DNA from: Lysobacteraceae bacterium
GTDB taxonomy: Bacteria; Pseudomonadota; Gammaproteobacteria; Xanthomonadales; BQJN01
Reading direction: 5' to 3'
Assembly: GCA_021604725.1 (NCBI GenBank)
Contig: BQJN01000040.1
Location: 1 to 38,924, forward strand
DNA: 38,924 nt
Shown here piece after piece: positions 1 to 7,478 of the stretch (its first letter is position 1; each line of letters starts with the position of its first letter). A program made the position numbers and the translations under genes. Below the pieces are notes generated by a model. That model had not been told where the DNA came from and did not search any database. It saw only the letters and a list, made by a program, of their open reading frames with translations.

Positions 1-585
1 CGCGCCCGGAACATGGCCTGCCTTGGCATCGAGCGGCTCTACCAGGCCCTTGAACCGCTCCGATGCTCGCGCGTCAACGAGCAAACAAGCCGACTCTTCC
101 AGCAAACAAAGTAGCTCGTCGGTAAACACCACACTTCGAAAATCAGGCGCCCTTACCGCCATTGATGGCTCGGTCGGTGACGAGGTCCCGCTTTCGGTGG
201 GCAGTTCAGATCTGACCCAGGCCGACCAACCACCGTCCAGCAATCGCACATCTTGCACTCCAAGCTGGTCCAGCAGCCACCACATTCGAGCGGCGATAGC
301 ACCACTGCTCTGGTCATAAAGGACAACAGGACCGTTCGTTGATATGCCCTGTGCACCAAGCCAGTCAGCAAGCGACCTTAACGTCGGCAATGGGTGCCGA
401 CCCAATCCGGCGACGGTCATATCGGACATCACTCGTTCCAGATCGGCATAAACGGCACCTGGAATGCGGGCTGATTGCCACGCCCGGTAGCCGGCATCGA
501 CATCCGACAAATCAAACCTGCAATCAATCACGGATGGCTTTGAATCTTCGACCAGCAGCCGATGCAGCTGGGCAGCATTGATCAC
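1..585 (-). CDS. sseA: 3-mercaptopyruvate/thiosulfate sulfurtransferase, partial (C-terminus beyond left edge)
   Basis: Tandem-rhodanese sulfurtransferase that moves sulfane sulfur from mercaptopyruvate or thiosulfate to an acceptor such as cyanide or a thiol. The 195 visible codons hold the whole N-terminal (non-catalytic) rhodanese domain, including VIDCRFDL near residue 20, DLSDVDAGYRAW, GAVYADLER, VVLYDQSSGAIAARMWW and LLDGGWSAW. The second domain begins with LLVDARASERF and AGHVPGA. About 90 residues, including the catalytic Cys loop, lie outside the window, so activity cannot be judged. The start is GTG at 585, which overlaps the stop of the Nudix gene as GTGA, showing translational coupling. 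SseA and TST-type enzymes cannot be told apart without the CGSGV/T loop. Confidence 0.88.
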   Translation of the reverse strand, partial: MINAAQLHRLLVEDSKPSVIDCRFDLSDVDAGYRAWQSARIPGAVYADLERVMSDMTVAGLGRHPLPTLRSLADWLGAQGISTNGPVVLYDQSSGAIAARMWWLLDQLGVQDVRLLDGGWSAWVRSELPTESGTSSPTEPSMAVRAPDFRSVVFTDELLCLLEESACLLVDARASERFKGLVEPLDAKAGHVPGA

Positions 586-1181
586 GCGAACTGCCACAAG
601 GCCTCCTGCAATGACAGCAGCATTCCGGCCGTGGCACCCCATACCACGTTGTCCTCATGTTTGACGACGTGATAATGCCGCCGCTTGCCCTTGTAGATCG
701 CCGACTGCCTGATCAGATGGCTGGGGCTGAGCGCTATGGCCAACGGAATCTCAAACACTCGATCGACTTCACCTGGGTCCAGGGTTAGCTGCAGCTCGGG
801 CTCAATCCAGCCCACAATCGGTGTCACCCGAAACCCGGTGACCGTTCGGTACGGCGGCAATTGCCCAAGTATCTGCACTTGGCTTCGGTCCAGCCCGACC
901 TCTTCTTCGGTCTCTCGCAACGCGGTGTCAATCAGGCTGCGATCTGCCGGTTCACGACGTCCACCTGGGAAACTGGCCTGACCAGCGTGCGCTTTAAGGT
1001 GAGCGGCTCGCTGAGTAAACAGCAAAGACATGGACGCCCGATTGATCAACGGAACCAAAACAGCGGCGTCAACTGACGGTGTGGAAGGCGCCATTTCATC
1101 TGCGCCACTTTCAAGCGAACTGATGCGAGCCAGGCGCGCAGCAATCTCAGCCGCATCCAGTTGCTCAATGCCAGACCTCAT
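582..1181 (-). CDS. nudL: Nudix hydrolase, CoA pyrophosphatase (NudL/YeaB type)
   Basis: Predicted to hydrolyse CoA and its derivatives to 4'-phosphopantetheine and 3',5'-ADP in the cytoplasm. The 199-residue protein carries the CoA-Nudix signature just before the Nudix box (LKAHAGQASFPGG, residues 62-74). The Nudix box TALRETEEEVGL follows at 86-97 with the metal-binding glutamates. TVTGFRVTPIVG (113-124) is typical of this subfamily. ATG at 1181 is preferred because it overlaps the upstream Sel1 gene stop as ATGA. An in-frame ATG at 1202 (seven residues more) has no ribosome-binding site. Third gene of a four-gene overlapping operon. The family is secure; the exact substrate is inferred. 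Confidence 0.92.
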   Translation of the reverse strand: MRSGIEQLDAAEIAARLARISSLESGADEMAPSTPSVDAAVLVPLINRASMSLLFTQRAAHLKAHAGQASFPGGRREPADRSLIDTALRETEEEVGLDRSQVQILGQLPPYRTVTGFRVTPIVGWIEPELQLTLDPGEVDRVFEIPLAIALSPSHLIRQSAIYKGKRRHYHVVKHEDNVVWGATAGMLLSLQEALWQFA

Positions 1182-1705
1182 TGTTTCTTGCGTTTGCGCC
1201 ATCGCTGAATCATGCCATCAACCCCGGGACGGCTGCACCGAGCCCAAATTCGTGCCTCTTGCATATCAGCATCTACGCCATATCGACCATCGCGATAGGC
1301 CCCGACCAACATCAGCGCTGCATCTCTGCAACCGCCAGCGGCCGAGCGTTTCAAAAGATCGATGGCGCGAGACTGGTCTTTCGGCACCAGGCTGCCGGCC
1401 AGGTGCATGCGCCCAAGCGCCCAACTGGCCAACGGTTGGCCTTTTTCGGCAGCAGCAGCGATCCAAAACAACGCCAATGCCTCCTGTCGCTCGCCGCCCT
1501 TGCTACCAAGGTAATTGACCCCGAGGTTCCACATCGCATCGCGACTGCCGTGATCGGCGGCAATTCGATAGTAGCGATTGGCATTGCGCAGCGGCCCGCC
1601 AGTGCGCTCCACCAATGCACCCAGCATACACATGGAGCCGGCATGCCCAAGCTTGGCACCTCGCCGTGAGACCCAATTCAACCAGCCAAACTCAGCCATA
1701 TTCAT
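1178..1705 (-). CDS. Sel1-repeat (TPR-like) protein
   Basis: 175-residue protein built almost entirely of Sel1-like helical repeats: segments such as ANRYYRIAADHGSRDAMWNLG, ALALFWIAAAAEKGQPLASW and AIDLLKRSAAGGCRDAALML show the roughly 36-residue A..yy..AA..G...A...LG pattern, about four times. No signal peptide or membrane helix is visible, so it is probably a cytoplasmic protein-protein interaction scaffold. The C-terminus is strongly basic (RWRKRKKQ). The start may be ATG at 1705 or at 1699; both overlap the end of the DUF1289 gene. The stop overlaps nudL as ATGA. Partner and function are unknown. Confidence 0.85.
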   Translation of the reverse strand: MNMAEFGWLNWVSRRGAKLGHAGSMCMLGALVERTGGPLRNANRYYRIAADHGSRDAMWNLGVNYLGSKGGERQEALALFWIAAAAEKGQPLASWALGRMHLAGSLVPKDQSRAIDLLKRSAAGGCRDAALMLVGAYRDGRYGVDADMQEARIWARCSRPGVDGMIQRWRKRKKQ

Positions 1706-1886
1706 CGTCCAGCTTGGCCATCGCCTGAAGTCGTTCGCGTTCTGTCATGTAGGGCCATGCTGCGATCTGCTCGGTCGAGCGGTGACAGCCAACGCATCGC
1801 TTTGTATTGGTGTCAAGTTGGCAAATGCCGATGCATGGCGAGAGTATTGCCTCAATTGGAGGTGGGCTGTCGGGAAAAAATTCCAA
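1692..1886 (-). CDS. DUF1289 small cysteine-rich protein
   Basis: 64-residue protein matching DUF1289: CIGICQLDTNTKRCVGCHR followed by STEQIAAWPYMTERER. The four cysteines (CxxxC, then CxxC) suggest metal or Fe-S binding, but the family has no established function. The start appears to be TTG at 1886: an in-frame TAG lies only seven codons upstream, and an AGGA sits about 10 bases before the TTG. First gene of the overlapping set DUF1289-Sel1-nudL-sseA. Confidence 0.85.
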   Translation of the reverse strand: MEFFPDSPPPIEAILSPCIGICQLDTNTKRCVGCHRSTEQIAAWPYMTERERLQAMAKLDDEYG

Positions 1887-2043
1887 AGTCTCGATCTTCC
1901 TGTCCTATGCTAAACTCCGCCGCAACCTGCCGCCGGCATGACCGACATGGTAGCGTAAACGAATCTGCGTTGGGCACCTTCTAGTTGCAAAGCAAAATGA
2001 AATCAATGTTGTCTGATCCCGCTACAGCCGAGACCAATCAGCA

Positions 2044-2433
2044 GTGCTAACGCTGGCAACACGCGTAGCCGAAGACTTTGGCCGCACCCTGGCCGGTCTG
2101 GACAAAACTGCCTACGGCTATCCGCAGTCACTGCTGCCCCACGACAAGGCGCAAATCAAAACCGCTCTGAGGACCTTGCTGAAGGTCGTAGGCAACGACC
2201 CCAAAGTAGGCGAGTCATTGGCCCGAGCGTATGTCTACCTGGCCCAGTTCGTACCCGATGACGATGCCGAACTCATTCAAAGCAGCCAATCGGTACTCAG
2301 CGGCGATGGCCAGTCCGGTGACCTCGGCGAGGTGGCGGTCGCCATGCAGCGTATCAACGAAATAAAACTGGCCATGGAAAAGGCCTTGAGCGAGGTCGAG
2401 GTATTACGCCAGGGGCGAGACCCGCAAAGCTGA
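2044..2433 (+). CDS. Hypothetical protein, helical and acidic
   Basis: I do not recognise a family. The 129 residues are predicted largely helical, with no signal peptide or membrane segment. A central stretch (AQIKTALRTLLKVVG, then ESLARAYVYLAQFVPDDDAEL) is followed by a second helical part, AMQRINEIKLAMEKALSEVE. The start is given as GTG at 2044. No clear ribosome-binding site precedes it, and the frame is closed by TGA at 2014. A short reading frame from ATG 1997 ends at 2050 and overlaps this start in another frame, so either coupling or a frameshift is possible. It ends facing the FKBP gene across a strong hairpin. Codon use resembles the neighbours, so I take it as real. Confidence 0.62.
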   Translation: MLTLATRVAEDFGRTLAGLDKTAYGYPQSLLPHDKAQIKTALRTLLKVVGNDPKVGESLARAYVYLAQFVPDDDAELIQSSQSVLSGDGQSGDLGEVAVAMQRINEIKLAMEKALSEVEVLRQGRDPQS

Positions 2434-2444
2434 ACAAAGCGTCA

Positions 2445-2471
2445 GGTCGGAGCAGCTGAGCTGCCCCGACC
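2445..2471. terminator. Bidirectional hairpin between convergent genes
   Basis: Near-perfect inverted repeat: GGTCGG at 2445-2450 pairs with CCGACC at 2466-2471, and GCAGC at 2452-2456 pairs with GCTGC at 2460-2464. One A/C mismatch interrupts the stem and the loop is TGA. It lies between the converging stops at 2433 and 2487. AATTT follows on the plus strand, but there is no long T-run, so termination strength is uncertain. Confidence 0.6.
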
Positions 2472-2486
2472 AATTTCATAAGCGAT

Positions 2487-3170
2487 TTAAGATTTAATCT
2501 CTAGCAGCTTGATATCAAACTGCAAGGCTTCATTCGGACCGATGGGGCGCTGACCGCGCTCACCATACGCCAACTCGGGTGGGATCCAAACGCGCCATTC
2601 GGCGCCGACCTTCATCAGCGGCAGAATCTCCTGCCAGCCACGGAGTACACCGTTGACCTTGAAGGCCGCCGGGACGCCACGGGCGAAGCTGCTGTCGAAC
2701 TCAAATCCGTCCATACGTTGGCCGCGGTAGTGAACCATCACCTCGTCTTCGAGATTTGGGCGTTGACCCGACCCTTCCGACATTACGCGATACTGAACAC
2801 CAGAGGGCAGTACAACCACATCCGGGTTGGCTCGGTTGTCGGCGAGGAACTTGTCGCTGCGTTCCTGATTTTCCGCTGCCAGCTCTTTCAGTTTCTTGAG
2901 GTTTTCCTCAAGGAATTGCTGCTGCATGACGTCCAATTGCGCGGCCATCTCTTCGACCGGGTAAGCTGGGTCACGCTCCGTCAGCGCGTCGCGCAAGGCA
3001 CGGATGACCGTCTCAATCTCAATATCGAGTTCACGTGCCGAAAAATCCGCACCGATCTGATAGCCAATGGCGTAGCTGAGCTTCTCTTTGTCTATTGGGA
3101 CCTGTTCCTGCGCGGCTGCGGGCATGAGCAAGCTTGCTCCGACCACCAGGCCGATAAGTCTGCAAATCAT
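2487..3170 (-). CDS. Periplasmic FKBP-type peptidyl-prolyl isomerase (Mip/FkpA-like)
   Basis: Folding catalyst that isomerises X-Pro bonds in envelope proteins. The 227 residues contain a Sec signal peptide (1-20, ending MPAAAQ), an N-terminal FKBP dimerisation domain (about 26-118, starting LSYAIGYQIGADF) with a long charged helix, and an FKBP catalytic domain (about 120-225). The catalytic domain keeps the binding-pocket residues in VMVHYRGQ, GFEFDSS, GVLRGWQEILPLM and WIPPELAYG. ATG at 3170 is chosen over the longer upstream frame because GGAGGT lies six bases before it and the signal peptide starts there. It is transcribed divergently from pspA. FkpA, FklB and Mip homologues are not resolved by sequence alone. 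Confidence 0.93.
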   Translation of the reverse strand: MICRLIGLVVGASLLMPAAAQEQVPIDKEKLSYAIGYQIGADFSARELDIEIETVIRALRDALTERDPAYPVEEMAAQLDVMQQQFLEENLKKLKELAAENQERSDKFLADNRANPDVVVLPSGVQYRVMSEGSGQRPNLEDEVMVHYRGQRMDGFEFDSSFARGVPAAFKVNGVLRGWQEILPLMKVGAEWRVWIPPELAYGERGQRPIGPNEALQFDIKLLEIKS

Positions 3171-3242
3171 GCAAGACCTCCGTCTATTAATTGTTGCAAA
3201 ATGACACGCCCGAAAAATCGGGGATTTATCTGAAGACTGGCT

Positions 3243-3270
3243 ATTGTAACGGAGCACCCACGTGACGCAA
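3243..3270 (-). promoter_or_regulatory. Candidate sigma-70 promoter for the FKBP gene
   Basis: On the minus strand, TTGCGT (-35, 3265-3270) and TACAAT (-10, 3243-3248) are separated by 16 bases. This would give a leader of about 65 bases before the ATG at 3170. The match is moderate and rests on sequence only. Confidence 0.42.
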
Positions 3271-3396
3271 GCCACAATCCGGGAATGCCGTATAAATAAA
3301 CAAACCTTGGTGTCATTGACCAGTTTCTCGCCAAAAGTTCCATTCTGAAGCTGAACAAATCGATTGATTGGCGCCTATAGACGCCGTAATTCGCTG

Positions 3397-3413
3397 TTGG
3401 CACGGATCATGTA
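3397..3413 (+). promoter_or_regulatory. Candidate sigma-54 promoter of pspABC
   Basis: TTGGCACG (3397-3404), four bases, then ATGTA (3409-3413) resembles the sigma-54 -24/-12 element. GG is followed ten bases later by GT rather than the consensus GC. It sits about 50 bases before the pspA start, as expected for a PspF/sigma-54 promoter. The element overlaps the first arm of an inverted repeat (3411-3434). It is plausible because psp operons are classically sigma-54-dependent, but no pspF gene is in the window. Confidence 0.4.
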
Positions 3414-3434
3414 TGTAGTTGGGCACGTACATAC
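3411..3434 (+). repeat. Inverted repeat in the pspA leader
   Basis: GTATGTA (3411-3417) and TACATAC (3428-3434) are perfect seven-base arms around a ten-base spacer. The repeat starts at the -12 element of the candidate sigma-54 promoter and lies near the expected transcription start. It could be a regulator site or a 5'-UTR hairpin. Confidence 0.4.
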
Positions 3435-3462
3435 TTGGCCCAACGGCTACTGGAGAGACAAC

Positions 3463-4137
3463 ATGGGAATCTTTTCTCGTCTAGGTGACATCATCAACGC
3501 CAACCTGAACGCTGTATTGGAGCGTGCGGAGGATCCCGAAAAAATCATCAAGCTGATGATTCAGGAGATGGAAGATACGCTGGTAGAGGTCCGCTCTACA
3601 GCAGCGCGCGCCATTGCTGAGAAAAAGGAAAGGCAACGAGCAATCACCTTTCTTGAACAGGAAGCGATCGATTGGGAGCAGAAGGCTGAGTTGGCTGTTC
3701 GCAAGGACCGGGAAGATCTGGCCCGCGCTGCACTGACTGAGAAGAAACGAGTCGAGGCACAGACAGACCGAATCAAGCAAGAGCTTGGCTCAATTGATGA
3801 ACAGTTGGCGAAATTCACCGATGACATTTCCAAACTGCAGTCGAAACTGGACGATGCACGCAAGCGGCAGGCTGCTTTGGTAAGACGCCAGCAAACTGCA
3901 CAGAGCCAGTTAAAGATGCGCGGCCACATCCACAACGAACGCATCGATGACATCATGCATCGCTTCGAAAGCGCTGAGCGTAAAATTGATCAGGTTGAAT
4001 CCGAAGCGGAAGTGCTTGATATGGGTCGCACCGGATTAGCCGGCCAAATTGATGCGCTGGAAGACGAGGATCGCATCAACGAAGAGTTGCAGGCGCTGCG
4101 GGAGCGTATGAAAAAAGCATCCAAGAACAAAGCGTAG
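3463..4137 (+). CDS. pspA: Phage shock protein A
   Basis: Peripheral inner-membrane stress effector (PspA/Vipp1/ESCRT-III family) that binds damaged membrane and, in enterobacteria, inhibits the activator PspF. The 224 residues have the amphipathic N-terminal helix (MGIFSRLGDIINANLNAVL) followed by EDPEKIIKLMIQEMEDTL and long coiled coils (about 25-220), the normal PspA size and layout. The start is ATG at 3463, preceded by GGAGAG; the frame runs further upstream but without support. First gene of pspABC, nine bases before pspB, under the candidate sigma-54 element at 3397. Confidence 0.96.
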   Translation: MGIFSRLGDIINANLNAVLERAEDPEKIIKLMIQEMEDTLVEVRSTAARAIAEKKERQRAITFLEQEAIDWEQKAELAVRKDREDLARAALTEKKRVEAQTDRIKQELGSIDEQLAKFTDDISKLQSKLDDARKRQAALVRRQQTAQSQLKMRGHIHNERIDDIMHRFESAERKIDQVESEAEVLDMGRTGLAGQIDALEDEDRINEELQALRERMKKASKNKA

Positions 4138-4146
4138 GGGATTGAT

Positions 4147-4365
4147 ATGACCGAGGTATTTGGAATACTTTTTTTATGCGTGGTCGCTCCGATATGGATT
4201 GTTTTCCATTACCTGACCAAAGCAAAGACAGCAAAAAACATGACGCCAGAAGACGAGACCATGCTGGCGGACGTCTGGGAAAGTGCTCGAAAGATGGAAC
4301 AGCGCATTCACACTTTGGAAAAGATTCTTGACCATGAATCTCCAGGATGGCGGGGAAGACAATGA
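4147..4365 (+). CDS. pspB: Phage shock protein B
   Basis: 72-residue inner-membrane protein. One transmembrane helix (about residues 5-23, FGILFLCVVAPIWIVFHYL) is followed by a cytoplasmic helix with the family pattern MTPEDETMLADVWESARKME and RIHTLEKILD. PspB works with PspC as membrane sensor and PspA-binding partner. Its ATG follows a GGGG ribosome-binding site just after the pspA stop, and its TGA overlaps the pspC start as ATGA. Length and motifs are typical. Confidence 0.95.
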   Translation: MTEVFGILFLCVVAPIWIVFHYLTKAKTAKNMTPEDETMLADVWESARKMEQRIHTLEKILDHESPGWRGRQ

Positions 4366-4742
4366 GCACGACGATGCGTCGAAACCCTCACCGAATCTAT
4401 CGAAACCGCGACAAAGCAATCATCGCAGGCGTTTGCGCAGGGATCGCGCACTACTTCGGCGCGGGCCGTTTCGCCATTCGCCTGTTGGCCCTGTTTGCAC
4501 TGATTCTGGTTCCCCCGGTGACTGGCATCTTGTACCTGATTGCGGCCTGGCGATTGCCACCACAACCGGAAGCACTATTCCACAGCAGTGAGGAAGAACA
4601 GTTTTGGCGTCAAGTCAGCCATGCGCCGGCCCATACCTTTGGCCAGCTGCGACATCAAATGCGCGAGTTGGAACACAGGCTTCGAGCCATGGAAGCACAC
4701 GTCACCTCAGCCGAATTTCAGATCAACCGAGAACTGAAATAG
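4362..4742 (+). CDS. pspC: Phage shock protein C
   Basis: 126-residue membrane protein with the PspC domain: RIYRNRDKAIIAGVCAGIAHYF (about 11-32), then a transmembrane segment (about 39-63, LLALFALILVPPVTGILYLI) and a cytoplasmic/periplasmic helical tail with REDxxx-like heptads (QLRHQMRELEHRLRAMEAHV, about 90-108). It senses membrane stress together with PspB. ATG at 4362 is preferred because it overlaps the pspB stop as ATGA and follows GGGGAAG; an in-frame ATG at 4347 would add five residues. No pspD, pspE or pspF follows; the operon ends here. Confidence 0.94.
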   Translation: MSTTMRRNPHRIYRNRDKAIIAGVCAGIAHYFGAGRFAIRLLALFALILVPPVTGILYLIAAWRLPPQPEALFHSSEEEQFWRQVSHAPAHTFGQLRHQMRELEHRLRAMEAHVTSAEFQINRELK

Positions 4743-4817
4743 ACCACAGGACTTTGCAGGCGGCCAATCCTGAGCCGTCTCACTTCAGCGCTCGACACCA
4801 CCGACTGAAAACCGCCC

Positions 4818-6236
4818 TTACTGAGTACTTGATGAAGTCCATGGGGGTTTGCTCTCGTTAACCAGTAGAGCCAACCACGCCACGATCGCCGGAACCAGGT
4901 GCAATACCAATCTGTTGGTTGAAGTGAAGTTGTCCGCCCATTGCGAGGCATCAGTATAGAAAAACAGGAAAAACAGGAAGGCAAGTCCACAAGTCACGAT
5001 CGTGGTGCCAGTGGCGCGGACCCGGGTATCAAGCAGGTGACGGAACCTTAAGATCACCCCGGCCACTACAGCGAACCAGAGCAAATGCCAATTTGGTGCG
5101 TCAAACATCACCGTTAGAATCGCCTTGCCTGTATTACGAAAGCCAAGCACGTAGTCGCCAATCAATGGAATGTGCAGCAACCCAGGTTCGATACGTACCA
5201 CACCCAGTGTAGGTACCCAGAATGAAATTCGATCAAGAAATAGCAGGATCAATGCCAGCAGAGTTGCGACTGCGACAAACCAACGCCGCCCCTTCGACTC
5301 CAACCTGGCCATCACCAAAGCGGGAAGCAGCGTAACCAGCCAGACCGCGCCTTCCAGCTTGATGTACATCAAACCGGCGGCAATTCCTACCGCCACCCAG
5401 TATTGGCGATATTCATTGGTCACGGCAAAACGCAGCAAGGCCAACGTAGCCAAACCGTGACCCGAGGCCAGCAACACGTCACCATACCCGGCCAGCGCCA
5501 TATGTGTATTCAAGATTGGCAGCGAACCCAGAACATAGCATGCCAGCATCGCTACGGTCGGTGTCAGGCCAATGGTTCTGAGCTGCCCGTACATTGCAAG
5601 AATGAGTGCCAGGCCGCACAACGGCCAGGTCGCATTGATCAGCGGCTCATGCCACTGTTCTACCCCCAAAGCCACCCACATTTGCCACAGTGGAATCAGC
5701 GGGGGATAACCCCAAGCCTGAGTGGTGTACAGGTCTGACCCATTCTGGTTGAGCCAGACCTCATGCGGAACAAACGGCACAATGTCGTTCAGTCCAAACC
5801 AGATCTTTGCTTTGACCGCCCAAGTTGACCAGGCATCCCATGGGTAGATCGGACGAGCAACGGCCTCCGAAAGCGTAATAAAGAAACGCCAGCTCAACCA
5901 GGCCAATAATGCCCACCACAGAACGCGAAGTAGCACACTCGAAGCAGGGGACGCGGGTGCGGAATGGCTCGCATCTCGCCCCCACAATTTGGCCAGACAA
6001 AACCCAAGAATCAAAAACAGCGCCAACACAACCAGAAAACGCGATGCATCAGCCAATATCAACATAACGATGCCGGCCAACACAGAGGTGACCAGAAGGC
6101 CGACGAAGTAGCCGTAGCCAATCGCGCCAGCCCACTCAAACCCGGACCTGGGACGAGCGGTCAAAAACGACCACAACGCAATGCCAGTGGCCCACGGCAA
6201 CGCGAAAACCAGAAGAGTCTGCATCACCATACTCAT
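4818..6236 (-). CDS. Polytopic membrane protein, GT-C glycosyltransferase-like
   Basis: 472 residues with about 10-12 hydrophobic segments. A first large non-membrane loop (about 130-190) carries YPWDAWSTWAVKAKIWF. An acidic residue in a WDAW..W..KA loop is typical of GT-C enzymes that use polyprenyl-phosphate sugars (PMT/ArnT-like), with the catalytic Asp facing the periplasm. Later segments (HMALAGYGDVLLA, GLMYIKLEGAVWL) fit the same class. No donor or acceptor can be assigned, and no polyprenyl-sugar synthase lies nearby. The ATG at 6236 overlaps the previous gene's stop as ATGA; ATG codons at residues 3 and 5 are alternative starts. It is the last gene of the long minus-strand cluster. 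Confidence 0.72.
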   Translation of the reverse strand: MSMVMQTLLVFALPWATGIALWSFLTARPRSGFEWAGAIGYGYFVGLLVTSVLAGIVMLILADASRFLVVLALFLILGFCLAKLWGRDASHSAPASPASSVLLRVLWWALLAWLSWRFFITLSEAVARPIYPWDAWSTWAVKAKIWFGLNDIVPFVPHEVWLNQNGSDLYTTQAWGYPPLIPLWQMWVALGVEQWHEPLINATWPLCGLALILAMYGQLRTIGLTPTVAMLACYVLGSLPILNTHMALAGYGDVLLASGHGLATLALLRFAVTNEYRQYWVAVGIAAGLMYIKLEGAVWLVTLLPALVMARLESKGRRWFVAVATLLALILLFLDRISFWVPTLGVVRIEPGLLHIPLIGDYVLGFRNTGKAILTVMFDAPNWHLLWFAVVAGVILRFRHLLDTRVRATGTTIVTCGLAFLFFLFFYTDASQWADNFTSTNRLVLHLVPAIVAWLALLVNESKPPWTSSSTQ

Positions 6237-7453
6237 GATGACACCCTCGCCGGCTTGGCCAATATTTCGTAAACGGTACCGATCTCGTTCTCCAGCAAGC
6301 GCTTCGCTCGAATTCGAAAGCGTTGACCCGCTTGGGTACCAGCCACATAGAGGTGCCCATTGGCAAACCTGACCGAATTGCCTTGAGGTCCAGTAATGTC
6401 GACCAGGCGGTCATGAACCGACAGTTTCAACAGCTCTCTTTTGGTATACATCAGCGAGCTGTTGGCTGGACTCAGATGCCATATCAATCGCTTTTGCAAA
6501 TACTGACTGGGGCCACTGACCATCACTCGATGCTGTAGCAGTTCCGAGTCGGCTGCTTTGATTTCTCGTGCAAACTCAACCAGCTCAACATCAGCAACGC
6601 GCTGCATGTGATCCGGCCAGCTTGCGTCGGCGAACAATTCATCCGTGGCCGCTCGCTGGCGAATCAGCCCTTGCTGCCACACCAGGTCAGGCAGGAACCA
6701 GATGGTAAGCAAAGTCACCACGATCACCGGCCGAGCCTGTTGCCGAAACAGCACCCAGGCCAGTGTGCAACACAGCAACCCAAGCAACGCCAGGTACGGC
6801 ATGGCCGAGCCCTCACTAGCATCGGCGGTCAGGCCACCCAAGTAGTTGATGGATCTGAATGTCCACGGGTGCTCAGTTGACCAGGCCGTTAAACGGGCCT
6901 TTGCCGAATGAATCACCGACCCGCCAAGAAAGGTCAAGCTTTCGACCTTGATCGGCTCTATATTAGTCAATGGTGGTGACAACTGAGGCACTGGAAAGAA
7001 GGCAATGGCCAATTGACTGACGTTACCAGTCCACCGCTCGTGCCCTCGCAGGCGAACAAGCTGACGTTTGCCATTTGGCGTCGGCAGCACCAGCTCGACC
7101 AGTTCACCGGGTGCCCCAATTGGAGACCACACCAGTGAGGCTTCCAGATTGCTGGTTTGGCCTTCGATCACGTACTCAAAAAAAGCGTAGTCATCGGTCC
7201 GAAGCGCACCAATTGGCATAACGACGATGGCCGACCCACCGTCCAGCAAGCGCTCAACCAGCAGTCGCTCATCGGCCACCCGACCACTACCGACAGCAAT
7301 CGTCAGCTTGTCGATATCGATAGCCAATGGTTCGGTTTCCGTAGCTTGACTGCCAGCACCATGCCAGCCAAAAGCCAGCAACAGCAGTCCAGCAAGTGAT
7401 ACGCAGGCGGCCACATACAGCGCCAGGCGCAATTTGTTCAATGGTTTTCTCAC
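6233..7453 (-). CDS. Hypothetical membrane-anchored periplasmic protein paired with the GT-C gene
   Basis: 406 residues of no family I recognise. One transmembrane segment lies near the N-terminus (about 9-30). A soluble, probably periplasmic, domain follows (about 35-210) rich in beta-type sequence (SAIVVMPIGALRTDDYAFFEY, VRLRGHERWTGNVSQLAIAF). Two more membrane segments occupy about 220-265 (PYLALLGLLCCTLAWVLF, PVIVVTLLTIWFL). A C-terminal soluble domain contains repeated basic/hydrophobic strands. The stop overlaps the start of the GT-C-like gene as ATGA, so the two are very likely produced together. Its start lies 25 bases after the DUF455 gene. Confidence 0.7.
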   Translation of the reverse strand: MRKPLNKLRLALYVAACVSLAGLLLLAFGWHGAGSQATETEPLAIDIDKLTIAVGSGRVADERLLVERLLDGGSAIVVMPIGALRTDDYAFFEYVIEGQTSNLEASLVWSPIGAPGELVELVLPTPNGKRQLVRLRGHERWTGNVSQLAIAFFPVPQLSPPLTNIEPIKVESLTFLGGSVIHSAKARLTAWSTEHPWTFRSINYLGGLTADASEGSAMPYLALLGLLCCTLAWVLFRQQARPVIVVTLLTIWFLPDLVWQQGLIRQRAATDELFADASWPDHMQRVADVELVEFAREIKAADSELLQHRVMVSGPSQYLQKRLIWHLSPANSSLMYTKRELLKLSVHDRLVDITGPQGNSVRFANGHLYVAGTQAGQRFRIRAKRLLENEIGTVYEILAKPARVSS

Positions 7454-7478
7454 AGTTGCTTGTAACTCATTCGGTCGC

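Noticed and set aside
1970..1993. TTGGGCACC...TTGCA before the gene at 2044 as a sigma-54 promoter
   Set aside because: Spacing between GG and GC is 12 rather than 10, so it cannot be a functional -24/-12 element.
3211..3226. CCCGA/TCGGG mini-hairpin in the FKBP leader as an attenuator
   Set aside because: Five base pairs with an A-rich loop, too small to assign a regulatory role.
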